Below are positions 27,994-36,393 of a DNA stretch of 53,095 bases, piece after piece. The notes under the pieces are model-generated. The model was not told where the DNA came from, made no database searches, and saw only the letters and a program-made list of their open reading frames with translations. This stretch comes from Azospirillaceae bacterium (GTDB lineage Bacteria > Pseudomonadota > Alphaproteobacteria > Azospirillales > Azospirillaceae). Numbering within the stretch: the first letter of the stretch is position 1; every line of letters begins with the position of its first letter. The stretch is from contig JANQHG010000152.1 in NCBI GenBank assembly GCA_028277115.1, positions 1-53,095 of the forward strand. The letters are read 5' to 3'. The position numbers were made by a program, and so were the translations under genes.

Positions 27994-28623
27994 CTACGCC
28001 TGAACCGCCTTGCGGGCGATCAGGAAGACGGCTTTGCCTTTGGCCGGCTGCCAGTGGCTTTCGACCGGCAACCCGGCGCGTGCCAGGCTGTCTTCCAACT
28101 CTTTGCTCGTGAAAACTCTGACCATTGGGATCAGCCCAAGGAACCGGCCGACCGGCAAGATGATCGCCATAAACTTCATGGTGTCGCCGAGACAGGCGGT
28201 GCTGGTGATGAAGACCCCGCCGGGTTTCAGCATTTTGTGCACGCGTGCGATCACCGCATCCTTGTCTGCGAGCAGATGCAAAATACTGAACCCCATCACC
28301 ACGTCATATGAGTGATCAAGGGTGACGAGATCTTCAATTGCCGCCTGTCGAAAAGTGATATTTGTGACATCGGCCGCTGTCGCCTTGCTTTGTGCGATCT
28401 CAATCATCTTAGCTGAAATATCGATCGCCAGGATATGTTTGACGTATGGTGCATGGAGGAGCGCGGTCGATCCGGTGCCGCAGCCGAATTCCAATGCCTC
28501 GATCTCATGGCTCAAGTACTCCCGGGTGATCTGAACTTTTTTCTGGTAGGACTCTTGGTCGGCGATCGGCTGTTTGGCGTAACGCTCGGCGATCCGGTCC
28601 CAAAATTTACTGGTGTCTGTCAT
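27994..28623 (-). CDS. Class I SAM-dependent methyltransferase (209 aa), atypical base composition
   Basis: Motif I is ALEFGCGTGSTALLHAPYVK, followed by ILAIDISAKMIEIAQSKA (acidic residue of motif II) and YDVVMGFSILHLLADKDAVI (motif IV). GGVFITSTACLGDT and the hydrophobic stretch FMAIILPVGRFLGLIPMV near residues 142-160 suggest loose membrane contact. The start MTDTSKFWDRIAERYAKQPI (28623) matches a common opening of this group (compare NDMT-like enzymes); the longer frame to 28719 is unsupported. GC is visibly lower than in neighbours, hinting at transfer. It is divergent from a MarR gene. Substrate unknown. Confidence 0.85.
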   Translation of the reverse strand: MTDTSKFWDRIAERYAKQPIADQESYQKKVQITREYLSHEIEALEFGCGTGSTALLHAPYVKHILAIDISAKMIEIAQSKATAADVTNITFRQAAIEDLVTLDHSYDVVMGFSILHLLADKDAVIARVHKMLKPGGVFITSTACLGDTMKFMAIILPVGRFLGLIPMVRVFTSKELEDSLARAGLPVESHWQPAKGKAVFLIARKAVQA

Positions 28624-28837
28624 GATGATCTCCGCGGGCCGGTCCGAGGGGCGTGTGGTGTCCGGGGCGTCTCCCTGGCGACCCGAGCCAGTATAGGGTC
28701 CGATGCTTGCCCGGGTCACGCCCGGCCACCGCGGGCGCGACCAGCGTGGACGATCGCCACGGTCTCGATTATGTCAAGTTCGGTCGGCACCGGCCGGCCC
28801 CCGGCTGTTTGTCCCTCAAGGTGGATCGGCGGAGGCG

Positions 28838-29353
28838 ATGCGCAACGAGATCTCGGCGGACGGTCTTGCGTCGCTGTTGGAGCACACGGCCCGCCTGATC
28901 CACGCCAACGGCTATGCCGCCGGCCTCAACCCGGCCCAATGGGCGGCATTGCGATACTTCGCCGTCGCGCCGCCGCGCACCCGCACCATGGCGCGGCTCG
29001 CCCGGTTCCAAGGGCTCAGCAACAGCCCGGTCATCCGGACGGTCAAGGCCCTGGTCGATAAAGGCTATCTCGAGCGGGTGCCCAACCCGGGCAGCCGGCG
29101 GTCGGACCTGTTCCTGGTGACCGCCGCGGGAAAGCGGCTGCTGGCGACCCAAGACCCCAAGATCGTCACGACCCGAATCCTCGCCGACATGACCAACGAA
29201 CGACGCGAACATCTGGCGGACTGCCTGAGAGACCTGGTTGACCAGATGATTGCGCACAACCGCAAAGATTATCTCTATGCCGAGATCACGGCGCTCGACC
29301 AGGATCACGACGCGGCGGTCGATCCGTGCCCCAATCCGAGCCCGGGCGCGTGA
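28838..29353 (+). CDS. MarR-family winged-helix transcriptional regulator (171 aa)
   Basis: Contains the MarR core: GLNPAQWAALRYFAVAPPRT, then the recognition helix LSNSPVIRTVKALVDKGYLE and the wing RVPNPGSRRSDLFLVTAAGK. The closing helices (MTNERREHLADCLRDLVDQM) fit dimerisation. The ATG at 28838 is preceded closely by GGAGG; the spacing of two bases is short, so the true start could differ. Its end overlaps by 49 bases the 3' relic of an ABC gene on the other strand. Ligand and targets are unknown. Confidence 0.85.
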   Translation: MRNEISADGLASLLEHTARLIHANGYAAGLNPAQWAALRYFAVAPPRTRTMARLARFQGLSNSPVIRTVKALVDKGYLERVPNPGSRRSDLFLVTAAGKRLLATQDPKIVTTRILADMTNERREHLADCLRDLVDQMIAHNRKDYLYAEITALDQDHDAAVDPCPNPSPGA

Positions 29354-29482
29354 TCGGCGATGATCCGGCCGTCGGCCAGCGTGATCACCCGGTCGGCGGC
29401 ACCGAGGCGGCGCTCGTCATGGCTTGCCGCGATCACGGTCCGGCCCTCGGCGCGCAAGCGGTCGAGCAGCTCGGAGAAGCCA
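29305..29482 (-). pseudogene. 3' stump of an ABC exporter ATPase gene, cut by the island
   Basis: Reading leftward from about 29482, the frame gives FSELLDRLRAEGRTVIAASH and DERRLGAADRVITLADGRII, the H-loop His region and C-terminal end of an ABC ATPase, close to the ends of cyclic-peptide exporter proteins of the SyrD/PvdE type. Everything upstream, including Walker A and B, is missing: at about 29480 the sequence turns abruptly into low-GC DNA that leads into the TRAP operon. This marks the left border of the foreign island. Confidence 0.7.
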
Positions 29483-29536
29483 TGTATGCTATGAGTTTCT
29501 CGGTCAGTATGGGTACCCGCGCTGAGCCTGCATGGC

Positions 29537-30820
29537 TCAGCGGTAAAACGCTTCCACCAACGCGAGACTGACAAACGGAACGTAAGTCACGAGCATGAGA
29601 AGACAGAGTAGTAAGATTACGAATGGCATGTTGGCACGCGCGACGCTCCAGACATCTTCACGCGCAACTGAACATGCCGTGACCAGAACACTGGCAACAG
29701 GTGGCGTCTGCTGACTGATTGCCATGTTCAGCGTGACAACGATACCGAAATGAACTGGATCAATACCAACGGCAGTAACCATAGGCATCACGATCGGGAC
29801 TACCAGAATGATCGCGGCAGCCGAATGCAGGAAAAGACCGAGAATCAGCAAGATGACATTGAGCATAGCCAGAACGACAATGGGATTTCTGGTCAGTTCT
29901 AGTATACCATGAGCAAGCTGCTGCGGATAGCGAAGCTCGGTCAGCACCTCGCCGACCAGCGCCGAAGCGGCCACCAGGATCATGACCATTGCCGTACTTT
30001 GAGCGGCCTCGACCAGCGCCTTCCATATGCCAGCCAGCGTCAACTCCCGGTAGATCACGCCCGCGATGATGAGCGAGGCAAAGACAGCGATCGCCGCGCC
30101 TTCCGTTGCGGTGACGACTCCTCCGAATATACCGCCGAGAACAATGACCGGTAAAAGAAGCGAGCAACCGGCCTCTTTGAAGGCGCACCACAATTCGCCC
30201 CATGCAAACGCACCGTCTGTGCCCATGCCTTTGCGTTTGGCGTAGAAATAGCAAATGACCATCATCATTCCGCCCCCCAAAAGGCCCGGAATGATCCCGG
30301 CGACAAACATTTGGATCACGGATGTGTCAGCCATGACGGCATATAGGATCATTGGAATCGAAGGTGGAATAATGATCGCCAGTGATGCCGAGGACGACGT
30401 CACGGCTGCGGCAAAGGAGCCGGGATACCCCTTTTTCTTCATTGCCGGGATCAGCACCGACCCGGTCGCGGCGACATCCGCGACCGCGGAGCCCGAGATC
30501 TCGGCAAAAAACAGGGACGTCGTCACATTGACCATTCCCAAACCGCCTTTGACAAACCCCACAAGCGCCGAAGCAAAATCAATCAGCCGGCGGGCGATCG
30601 AGGTCTGATTCATGATCCCACCCGCGAGGATAAAGATCGGAATAGCAAGCAATGGGAATGACGTTGCACCACCGTATAGCGCCATGGCAGCGCTGCTGAG
30701 ATCGTTCCATCCACTGATGTACCAAAGCGCAACTGTAGCCGACATAATCAGGGCGACACCGATCGGTAAGCCAAGAACAATAAGGCCGATCATGCCGACC
30801 AGCATCAAAAGCCCGATCAT
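29537..30820 (-). CDS. TRAP transporter large permease subunit, DctM type (427 aa)
   Basis: Na+-coupled membrane channel of a tripartite ATP-independent periplasmic transporter. About 12 membrane segments are evident throughout. Family motifs are GLPIGVALIMSATVALWY, FPLLAIPIFILAGGIMNQTS near 54-73, FFAEISGSAVADVAATGSVL and SSSASLAIIIPPSIPMILYA near 140-160. Its ATG overlaps the small-subunit stop by 4 bases. It is the last gene of the dctP-Q-M-type unit read right to left. Confidence 0.96.
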   Translation of the reverse strand: MIGLLMLVGMIGLIVLGLPIGVALIMSATVALWYISGWNDLSSAAMALYGGATSFPLLAIPIFILAGGIMNQTSIARRLIDFASALVGFVKGGLGMVNVTTSLFFAEISGSAVADVAATGSVLIPAMKKKGYPGSFAAAVTSSSASLAIIIPPSIPMILYAVMADTSVIQMFVAGIIPGLLGGGMMMVICYFYAKRKGMGTDGAFAWGELWCAFKEAGCSLLLPVIVLGGIFGGVVTATEGAAIAVFASLIIAGVIYRELTLAGIWKALVEAAQSTAMVMILVAASALVGEVLTELRYPQQLAHGILELTRNPIVVLAMLNVILLILGLFLHSAAAIILVVPIVMPMVTAVGIDPVHFGIVVTLNMAISQQTPPVASVLVTACSVAREDVWSVARANMPFVILLLCLLMLVTYVPFVSLALVEAFYR

Positions 30821-31404
30821 TCGATTCCCTCCTCATGAATAAAAGGAAAATTGAGTTCAAGAATCTGCCGTCGGGCACACAGTACCTCTGCAATAATGAA
30901 AAGGGCCGAACCGATGGGTATTACGGATTGGGTGACCGAGATTGGCATCCACGGGACCGTGATTAGATGGAAGCCAGACATCACCAAGAGGACCTGAACT
31001 CCGTGCCATGCCAAGATCGTGAACAGGACAGTTATCAACAAAACTCGAATAAGAATAAGAAAAACGCGGATGCTACCACTTGATCTTTGGACAAGCGTTC
31101 CCATTCCCAGATGTCCGTTATGCAAAGCGACCTGGGCTGCTCCAATATAGGTCAGCCAGGCCAGGAGAATGGCTGCAACCTCGTCGTACCAAGACATTGC
31201 TATGCCGAGCTTGCGGGTCGAAACCCCAAGAAAGAGAACGACAAGCATTGTCAGAATAATAATACCAGTCGTTGTTTTCAGTGCCGTGTCAAATCCGCGT
31301 TCGAAACGCGCGATCAGCTGGCTCACCACTGAGTCATGAGATTGTAGCATGCTGAGCGCCCCCAGAAAAGCCAGGCTTACAAAACGAGACCGGACGAGAT
31401 CCAT
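30817..31404 (-). CDS. TRAP transporter small permease subunit, DctQ type (195 aa)
   Basis: Four-helix membrane protein that pairs with the large subunit. TM segments lie at about 45-65, 75-95, 112-135 and 155-172. The motif MSWYDEVAAILLAWLTYIGA matches the DctQ hallmark (WxEExxxxLxxWxxxxGA). Position between binding protein (29-base gap) and large subunit (4-base overlap) is the standard order. A start at the internal ATG (31350, MLQSHDSVV) is also possible, removing 18 residues. Confidence 0.92.
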   Translation of the reverse strand: MDLVRSRFVSLAFLGALSMLQSHDSVVSQLIARFERGFDTALKTTTGIIILTMLVVLFLGVSTRKLGIAMSWYDEVAAILLAWLTYIGAAQVALHNGHLGMGTLVQRSSGSIRVFLILIRVLLITVLFTILAWHGVQVLLVMSGFHLITVPWMPISVTQSVIPIGSALFIIAEVLCARRQILELNFPFIHEEGIE

Positions 31405-31433
31405 AGTTTCTCGTCCGGCAGTTGATCACCGGC

Positions 31434-32402
31434 TTATTCGGCAGCGGCGCGAATTGCGGAAATCAAATCCGCACCTCCTTCGACTTCTTCCGCGAAGCTG
31501 ACGTGGACCGCGGCTGTCGCGGCAATAAAGCTGTCGACGTCGACTTCGTTGACCTCTATGCCGCCGTCCTTGAGCAGTTGAAGTTGTTCGGCTTCGCGCC
31601 GCACCGATTCCTCCAGATTCCACTCGAGAGTCGCTTGGGCCCCATCCCTCAGAACCGCCGCGACCGCGTCGGGGTAATTCGAGAAACTCCGCCCAGCGAC
31701 GAGGTATACGGGCGCGTAGATATGGCCGCTCAAGGACAGATACCTTTGAACTTCGCCGAACCTTGTCGCGTAGATGAGCGAGATGGGGTTCTCTTGTCCG
31801 TCGACGACGCCTGTTTGCAACGCCACGAAGACCTCGGAGAAGGCCATGGGTGTCGGGTTCGCGTTATAAGCCTGAAACGCCCGAACCCGCCAAGGGCTTC
31901 TGGACATCCGAATCTTTATGCCCTCAAGATCGCCGGGTGAGTTGATCGGACGCACATTGTTGGTGATATGCCGATAGCCGCTTTCCCACATGGAAAGGAC
32001 TTCGTACCCCTTTTCACGTGCAGCCGGCACGAGAATTCCTGGCACGACCGTTTCACGCAATTTTTGGACATGAGCACGATCACGGGTGATATATGGCAGC
32101 TCGAAGACGCCGAACCGTTCGTCTACCGAGGTCATAACCGAACTTGGCATCGCCAAGTCGACCGTCCCCAAACGCAGTTTCTGCAACAGTTCAGTGTCAT
32201 CGCCAAGCTGGCCCGCACCGAACGTGATAACTTGCCAACCTTCCGGCAGGCGGTCATTCACGTATTCAGCAAAGTAATTTGCAGAACCGTCATAAAGCGA
32301 TCCCGGACTCCCGACATGTGCGAGTTTGATCTCATCGGCTGACGCCAGCTGCGGCAAAACAGCAGCAGCAATGGCCAGTGCACCTAACGTTTTCTTGAAC
32401 AT
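31434..32402 (-). CDS. TRAP transporter substrate-binding protein, DctP type (322 aa)
   Basis: Periplasmic receptor of the TRAP system. The signal peptide is MFKKTLGALAIAAAVLPQLA with cleavage after SADE region (about residue 22). The mature protein begins EIKLAHVGSPGSLYDG. The ligand-binding Arg is in GIKIRMSRSP (Arg165), which in DctP proteins clamps the substrate carboxylate, and NPTPMAFSEVFVALQTGVVD plus GQENP is the family signature. The ATG at 32402 has GGAGGAAC upstream; the frame continues to 32537 without support. A carboxylate ligand is therefore expected. A palindromic operator candidate lies 81-103 bases upstream. Confidence 0.95.
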   Translation of the reverse strand: MFKKTLGALAIAAAVLPQLASADEIKLAHVGSPGSLYDGSANYFAEYVNDRLPEGWQVITFGAGQLGDDTELLQKLRLGTVDLAMPSSVMTSVDERFGVFELPYITRDRAHVQKLRETVVPGILVPAAREKGYEVLSMWESGYRHITNNVRPINSPGDLEGIKIRMSRSPWRVRAFQAYNANPTPMAFSEVFVALQTGVVDGQENPISLIYATRFGEVQRYLSLSGHIYAPVYLVAGRSFSNYPDAVAAVLRDGAQATLEWNLEESVRREAEQLQLLKDGGIEVNEVDVDSFIAATAAVHVSFAEEVEGGADLISAIRAAAE

Positions 32403-32482
32403 GCTGTGTTCCTCCCATGTTGGACACGCTGGGAAGGCTAGCACGGTAACGCGTTCATTCGAAGTGGCGCTTCTCTTCTTCA

Positions 32483-32505
32483 TTGTATAAGGATTTCTTA
32501 TACAA
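32483..32505. promoter_or_regulatory. Perfect dyad TTGTATAAG-N5-CTTATACAA upstream of TRAP operon
   Basis: TTGTATAAG (32483-32491) and CTTATACAA (32497-32505) are perfect 9-bp inverted arms with a 5-base spacer. It sits upstream of the TRAP genes and overlaps the 3' end of the LysR gene. The same 9-mer CTTATACAA recurs at 33462-33470 in the LysR/CoA-transferase divergent promoter. This is the likely shared site of the island's LysR regulator. Confidence 0.6.
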
Positions 32506-33442
32506 AATTCGTGGCTTTGATTTCCCAGCAACGCCAATCATTCTTTGTTTTCAGCTCTGCCAGTATGGTCACAAGTTCATTACGCACCGCTCGAAAAGCG
32601 ACCGAGTACGCATGATGGTGGGAACGACAGAAAACCAGTATACGTTGCAGATGTGGAGACACAATCTGATGAACTTGAAGTTTGCCACGGATAACATCGT
32701 CCTCAATCGGTGGAAATGGCAAGATGGTGTAGACCAGGTCTTCTGATACCAACTCTCTCACGGCAACGGTCGCGTCCAGTTCCACATGGACATCAATATC
32801 CAACTCATTCGCAGCAAAGAATCGGTCGATGAGTACGCGAAGGGCGTGCGGTCTTCCTGGGAGAACCAATGGAAGTACTGTAATGGTCGATGCATCTACC
32901 GTTGACATGCCGCTAAAGCGGGAATCTCTACCCGAGCTTACCAGGTAGAGAGCTTCAATCATCAAAACCTCACCACCCAATGTCTTGGAATCAGAAGGTT
33001 CATACAGCACCGCAAGGTCGACGCGACCACTGTCTACCCACTCTTTGAGGTAGCCCGACAAGGATTCTACGATACGTAATCTCACATCGGGATGTTTCAG
33101 TGCAATCCTACGGATTAGTTTCGCCGAGACGGTTGCGGCAACGGTTGTCGGTAACCCCAGAATTACCGGACCAAATGCATGCCCTTGAAGTTCCAGCACA
33201 TCGCTTTTCGCACGTTCAAGATGTGACAGTATTTGCCTGGCGTGCTCGAGCACGATTTTCCCAGCTTCCGTGGCTTCGGCGCCCTGCCTTCGACGTTCAA
33301 TCAGTTGCGATCCGAATTCCTTTTCCAGGGCAAGCAGATGCTGACTAACCGCCGGCTGCGCCAACCTGGCCGCCCGTGCGGCCGCCGAGATCGAACCAAG
33401 CTCCGCGATCAACACCAGGGTCTTCAATTTGCGAATGTCCAT
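32498..33442 (-). CDS. LysR-family transcriptional regulator of the island (314 aa)
   Basis: The N-terminal helix-turn-helix reads MDIRKLKTLVLIAELGSISA and then AARAARLAQPAVSQHLLALE, the LysR signature, followed by GSQLIERRRQGAEATEAGK. A periplasmic-binding-like effector domain covers about 90-300 (GPVILGLPTTVAATVSAKLI). The start at 33442 is the conserved LysR N-terminus; the frame runs on to 33652 only as antisense of the CoA-transferase gene. It is divergent from the CoA-transferase/lyase pair and co-oriented upstream of the TRAP genes, an ideal position to control both. The effector is probably the transported acid or its CoA ester (inference). Confidence 0.93.
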   Translation of the reverse strand: MDIRKLKTLVLIAELGSISAAARAARLAQPAVSQHLLALEKEFGSQLIERRRQGAEATEAGKIVLEHARQILSHLERAKSDVLELQGHAFGPVILGLPTTVAATVSAKLIRRIALKHPDVRLRIVESLSGYLKEWVDSGRVDLAVLYEPSDSKTLGGEVLMIEALYLVSSGRDSRFSGMSTVDASTITVLPLVLPGRPHALRVLIDRFFAANELDIDVHVELDATVAVRELVSEDLVYTILPFPPIEDDVIRGKLQVHQIVSPHLQRILVFCRSHHHAYSVAFRAVRNELVTILAELKTKNDWRCWEIKATNFV

Positions 33443-33451
33443 AGCAAATCC

Positions 33452-33475
33452 ATAACGTTTTCTTATACAACGTAT
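33452..33475. promoter_or_regulatory. LysR-type operator candidate between regulator and CoA-transferase genes
   Basis: In the 91-base divergent intergenic region, ATAACGTT (33452-33459) and AACGTAT (33469-33475) form an imperfect dyad. Within it lies CTTATACAA (33462-33470), identical to the arm of the palindrome before the TRAP operon. Confidence 0.5.
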
Positions 33476-33533
33476 CACGCCACCACCCAGGCGTCCATGG
33501 CAAAGTCGGCGCAATGGCTCATTGGAGGGACGG

Positions 33534-34757
33534 ATGTTGGAATCGACGTCAGATGCGCCACTCAAAGGATTAAAAGTAGTCGACCTGTCCAGGCTGGTCG
33601 CCGGGAACATCGTCACGCATGTCTTGGCAGACTTCGGCGCTGACGTGGTCAAGGTTGAGAAACCAGGTCGAGGGGATGATTTGCGAAACTGGAAAGTGGG
33701 TGGAATCTCAACTTTTTGGAAGGCTTATTGTAGGAACAAACGCAGCATCGCAATTGACATTCGAAATCCAGATGGAATGCGGCTACTGAAAAAACTGATC
33801 GACAATGCTGACGTACTTGTCGAAAACTTTCGGCCAGGAACATTAGAGAAAATGGGACTGGAACCTGCTACTTTGCACGAAACCAATCCGGGGCTTGTGA
33901 TCGTTCGCATTTCCGGCTGGGGGCAAACTGGGATTTGGCGGTCACGCCCTGGATTTGGCAGCCTGATTGAGGCGATGTCTGGCTTTGCCTCAATGAATGG
34001 ATTTGATGATCGCGCGCCAGTTCTTCCGCCGTTGGCATTGGCAGACATGATCGCCGGACAATCGGGGGCGACAGCAACCTTGATGGCGCTTCGCGCGCGT
34101 GATCGCGATCGCAAAGGCCAGGTCATCGACTTGGCCTTGTTCGAGCCGATGTTCTCGGTTTTGGGTCCACAAGTTGCCAACCTTCGGATCAGTGGAAGAG
34201 AACCGCGGCGGATGGGATCCCTATCCGAACTGTCCGCGCCACGGAATCTGTATGAAACAAAGGATGGCGGCTATGTCGCTATGTCTGCTTCTACACAAGC
34301 AATGGCCGAACGGGTTTTCCGGGTGATCGGGCGCGCGGACATGATTGATGATCCGCGGTTTAAAACCAATTCGGATAGGGTTCGGAACCTGAAAGAATGT
34401 GACGAAATTGTCGCAAACTTCATGCGACAACACGACCGCGATGACGTGATTCGGATATTCACAAAAGCCGAAGTGACCGTGGGAATCGTGGCGAGTTTCG
34501 CCGACCTAGACGGGCACGACTACCTGGAGAGTCGGGGAATCCTCGAAACCATGCCGGACAAAGAGGCAGGTGACTTCCCGATGCATTGCGTGTCCCCCCG
34601 GTTCTCACGCACCCCCGGGACCATTACACATGTTGGCCCCGATCTTGGCGAGCATGGGCCAGAAATTCTTGCCGAGCTTGGTTGCACGGAACAGGACATT
34701 CAAAACTTGATCGATGGCGGTGTCGTTGAAGTTCCGCAGCCCGAGAAGGAACCATGA
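33534..34757 (+). CDS. Family III CoA-transferase (CaiB/BaiF/Frc type; 407 aa)
   Basis: Moves CoA between acyl groups in the cytosol. It opens LKGLKVVDLSRLVAGNIVTH, then VLADFGADVVKVEKPGRGDD and NKRSIAIDIRNPDG, all family III hallmarks. The catalytic Asp that forms the acyl-aspartyl anhydride is Asp171 in LALADMIAG, matching Asp169 of formyl-CoA transferase. The ATG at 33534 follows GGAGGG; a TTG 12 bases earlier is less likely. The stop overlaps the next start by 4 bases (ATGA). With a CitE-like lyase downstream it resembles succinyl-CoA:citramalate or malate CoA-transferase gene pairs. The acyl substrate is inferred, not shown. Confidence 0.9.
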   Translation: MLESTSDAPLKGLKVVDLSRLVAGNIVTHVLADFGADVVKVEKPGRGDDLRNWKVGGISTFWKAYCRNKRSIAIDIRNPDGMRLLKKLIDNADVLVENFRPGTLEKMGLEPATLHETNPGLVIVRISGWGQTGIWRSRPGFGSLIEAMSGFASMNGFDDRAPVLPPLALADMIAGQSGATATLMALRARDRDRKGQVIDLALFEPMFSVLGPQVANLRISGREPRRMGSLSELSAPRNLYETKDGGYVAMSASTQAMAERVFRVIGRADMIDDPRFKTNSDRVRNLKECDEIVANFMRQHDRDDVIRIFTKAEVTVGIVASFADLDGHDYLESRGILETMPDKEAGDFPMHCVSPRFSRTPGTITHVGPDLGEHGPEILAELGCTEQDIQNLIDGGVVEVPQPEKEP

Positions 34758-35620
34758 ATATGCCAGCCGCTCAAGCGCTGGATGGATTGGTATCTGCGCT
34801 CTTTGTGCCTGCCGGCAATCGGAAACTACTTATCTCGGCACGGGACAAGGGGATCAAGATGGTATTCATTGATCTCGAAGACGCCATTCCGCCCGATATG
34901 AAGCTGTCGGCCTGCCAGGGATTGGCAGAGGACGTAACCCTTCTGCGCCCGGCTGTTCACAAGATTGCGGTACGGATCAATAGGCCTTGGAGAATGTTGA
35001 TGCGTGACATGGAGGCGGCGGTCGCTGCTGGGGTAGATATTGTCGTTGTTCCCAAGGTAGAGGCTGCAGCGGACATTCAAATGGTCAGTGAAATCCTTGA
35101 CGAGATTGCTCCGGGAAACGGCCCGATCGTCCTATCGATAATCGAAAGCGCAAAGGGATTGCTTGCAATGCCGGAAATCGCTTCTTCACGCCCAGATCGA
35201 CATGCAGGTATCATGTTGGGACCTGAAGACCTTGCGTTGGATCTGGGCGCCGAATCCTCGCAGGACGTGATGTCGAATTACGCTCAGGCATTGATCACTG
35301 CGGCGCGTTCGGCTGGAATCAAAGCAATTGGTTCGCCCGGCTCGGTGGCAGAAATCTCGGACATGGAGACGTACAGAGCGCAGATAGATGTGGGCAGGCG
35401 GATCGGGTTTGACCTGGTCGTTGCGATCCATCCTCGACAACTTGAGACCATTCACGAAGTGTTCACCCCGTCTTCAGAATCTGTTGAAAAGGCGAGGCGC
35501 ATCGTCGCAACCGACGCGGAGAGTGGTGGAAGGCCCTTTTTGTTGGATGGCAAGATGATTGACGCGCCGATTGTGGCGAGGGCCAAAGCCCTGCTGAAGC
35601 TGACGTCCGAGCAGTCGTGA
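34754..35620 (+). CDS. CitE-like acyl-CoA lyase (HpcH/HpaI superfamily; 288 aa)
   Basis: Mg2+-dependent lyase or aldolase for beta-hydroxyacyl-CoA. Motifs: LFVPAGNRKLLISARDKG, VFIDLEDAIPPDMK, the CoA/substrate Arg74 in AVRINRP, metal ligand Glu131 in SIIESAKGLLAMPEIA and Asp159 in MLGPEDLALDLG, then AIHPRQLETIHEVF and the C-terminal GKMIDAPIVARAKALL that closes over the active site in malyl-CoA and citramalyl-CoA lyases. No citrate lyase CitD/CitF genes are present, so a free-standing CoA-thioester lyase is expected rather than citrate lyase. Translationally coupled to the CoA-transferase. Best guess: citramalyl-CoA to acetyl-CoA plus pyruvate, or malyl-CoA to acetyl-CoA plus glyoxylate. Confidence 0.88.
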   Translation: MNMPAAQALDGLVSALFVPAGNRKLLISARDKGIKMVFIDLEDAIPPDMKLSACQGLAEDVTLLRPAVHKIAVRINRPWRMLMRDMEAAVAAGVDIVVVPKVEAAADIQMVSEILDEIAPGNGPIVLSIIESAKGLLAMPEIASSRPDRHAGIMLGPEDLALDLGAESSQDVMSNYAQALITAARSAGIKAIGSPGSVAEISDMETYRAQIDVGRRIGFDLVVAIHPRQLETIHEVFTPSSESVEKARRIVATDAESGGRPFLLDGKMIDAPIVARAKALLKLTSEQS

Positions 35621-35731
35621 AACCATTCGCTTACTGGAGGCCAGGTTCAGGGCTCCGCCGTATGATGTCAGCGCTCATGGGGCAGATTGAGGGGTCTGCA
35701 TAACGAAGGCTTTGCAAAGGGGCGCAAAGCT

Positions 35732-36090
35732 ATGTCCAGATATGCCGAACTCGACCCTGAAGAGCGTCAGGGGTGGCCTGAAGCGTTCGACGCCTCATCA
35801 TTTACGCCGGGGCCGGGGCCGCGGCCGCCGTGGCGATGTTGAACGCTTTGGAAGAACGCGCTGAGACTCGGGCGTTCAAGCACCGCCCGCTGCCCTAGAC
35901 GGCCTGTCGCAACACAATCCCGCTCAACGAACAGCCGCCAGTTCCGGGCGATTTGCGCCTTGAGGAGCGTCTGACGGCGATCATGCGCTGGAACGCGCTC
36001 GCAATGGTGAGGCGAGCGAACAAGGCCTATGGTGATCTCGGCGGACCTATTGCCAGCTACGCGTCCGCCGCAGAGATATTCGAAACCGGT
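35732..36090 (+). pseudogene. aceE: aceE relic: N-terminal fragment of pyruvate dehydrogenase E1
   Basis: Three consecutive pieces match the start of homodimeric pyruvate dehydrogenase E1. First YAELDPEERQGWPEAFDA; then, after a one-base frame change near 35790, VAMLNALEERAE; then NTIPLNEQPPVPGD (after an in-frame TAG at about 35897, where a Tyr or similar codon would be expected) and LRLEERLTAIMRWNALAMVR with GGPIASYASAAEIFETGF. A normal E1 is about 890 residues; only ~120 remain. The gene is broken by a frameshift, a stop codon and the junction to the IS91-like sequence. Confidence 0.8.
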
Positions 36091-36393
36091 TTCATCCGCC
36101 GCGTCCTCCAACACGTCCTGCCTGCCGGCATCCACAAGCTTGGTTACCACGGCCTTTGGCACCACTCCCGCCGGCAGATCGTCGCGCGGCTCCGGCTCAT
36201 GCCGGCACTCCAGGAAGGAAAATCCGCCTGTCCCAAGATCGATACCCCGCCCGACGCCAATCTCCCCCCTGAGCCGCCAGCGTTACCGAGAATACGAGCC
36301 GGCGCGCCGTGCCCACATTGCGGGACTGGCAGACTGGTATTGATCAAGATCGTTTCAAAACCACGCACCGTTCCAACAGGACCGCCGCCGTAA
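36091..36393 (+). pseudogene. IS91-family transposase C-terminal relic, fused in frame to the aceE relic
   Basis: Directly after the aceE fragment the same frame reads FIRRVLQHVLPAGIHKLGYH and GLWHHSRRQIVARLRLMPAL, then the zinc-finger-like CPHCGTGRLVLI. This is the C-terminal signature of IS91/IS801/ISCR-type (Y2) transposases. The catalytic HUH and double-Tyr part is missing, so it cannot transpose. IS91-type elements move by rolling circle and can carry flanking DNA, a plausible source for both the aceE scrap and the neighbouring island. Confidence 0.75.

Noticed and set aside
34754-35620. Citrate lyase beta subunit (CitE of the CitDEF complex)
   Set aside because: No citD or citF is present; the C-terminal GKMIDAP closing segment and the CoA-transferase partner fit a free-standing acyl-CoA lyase better.
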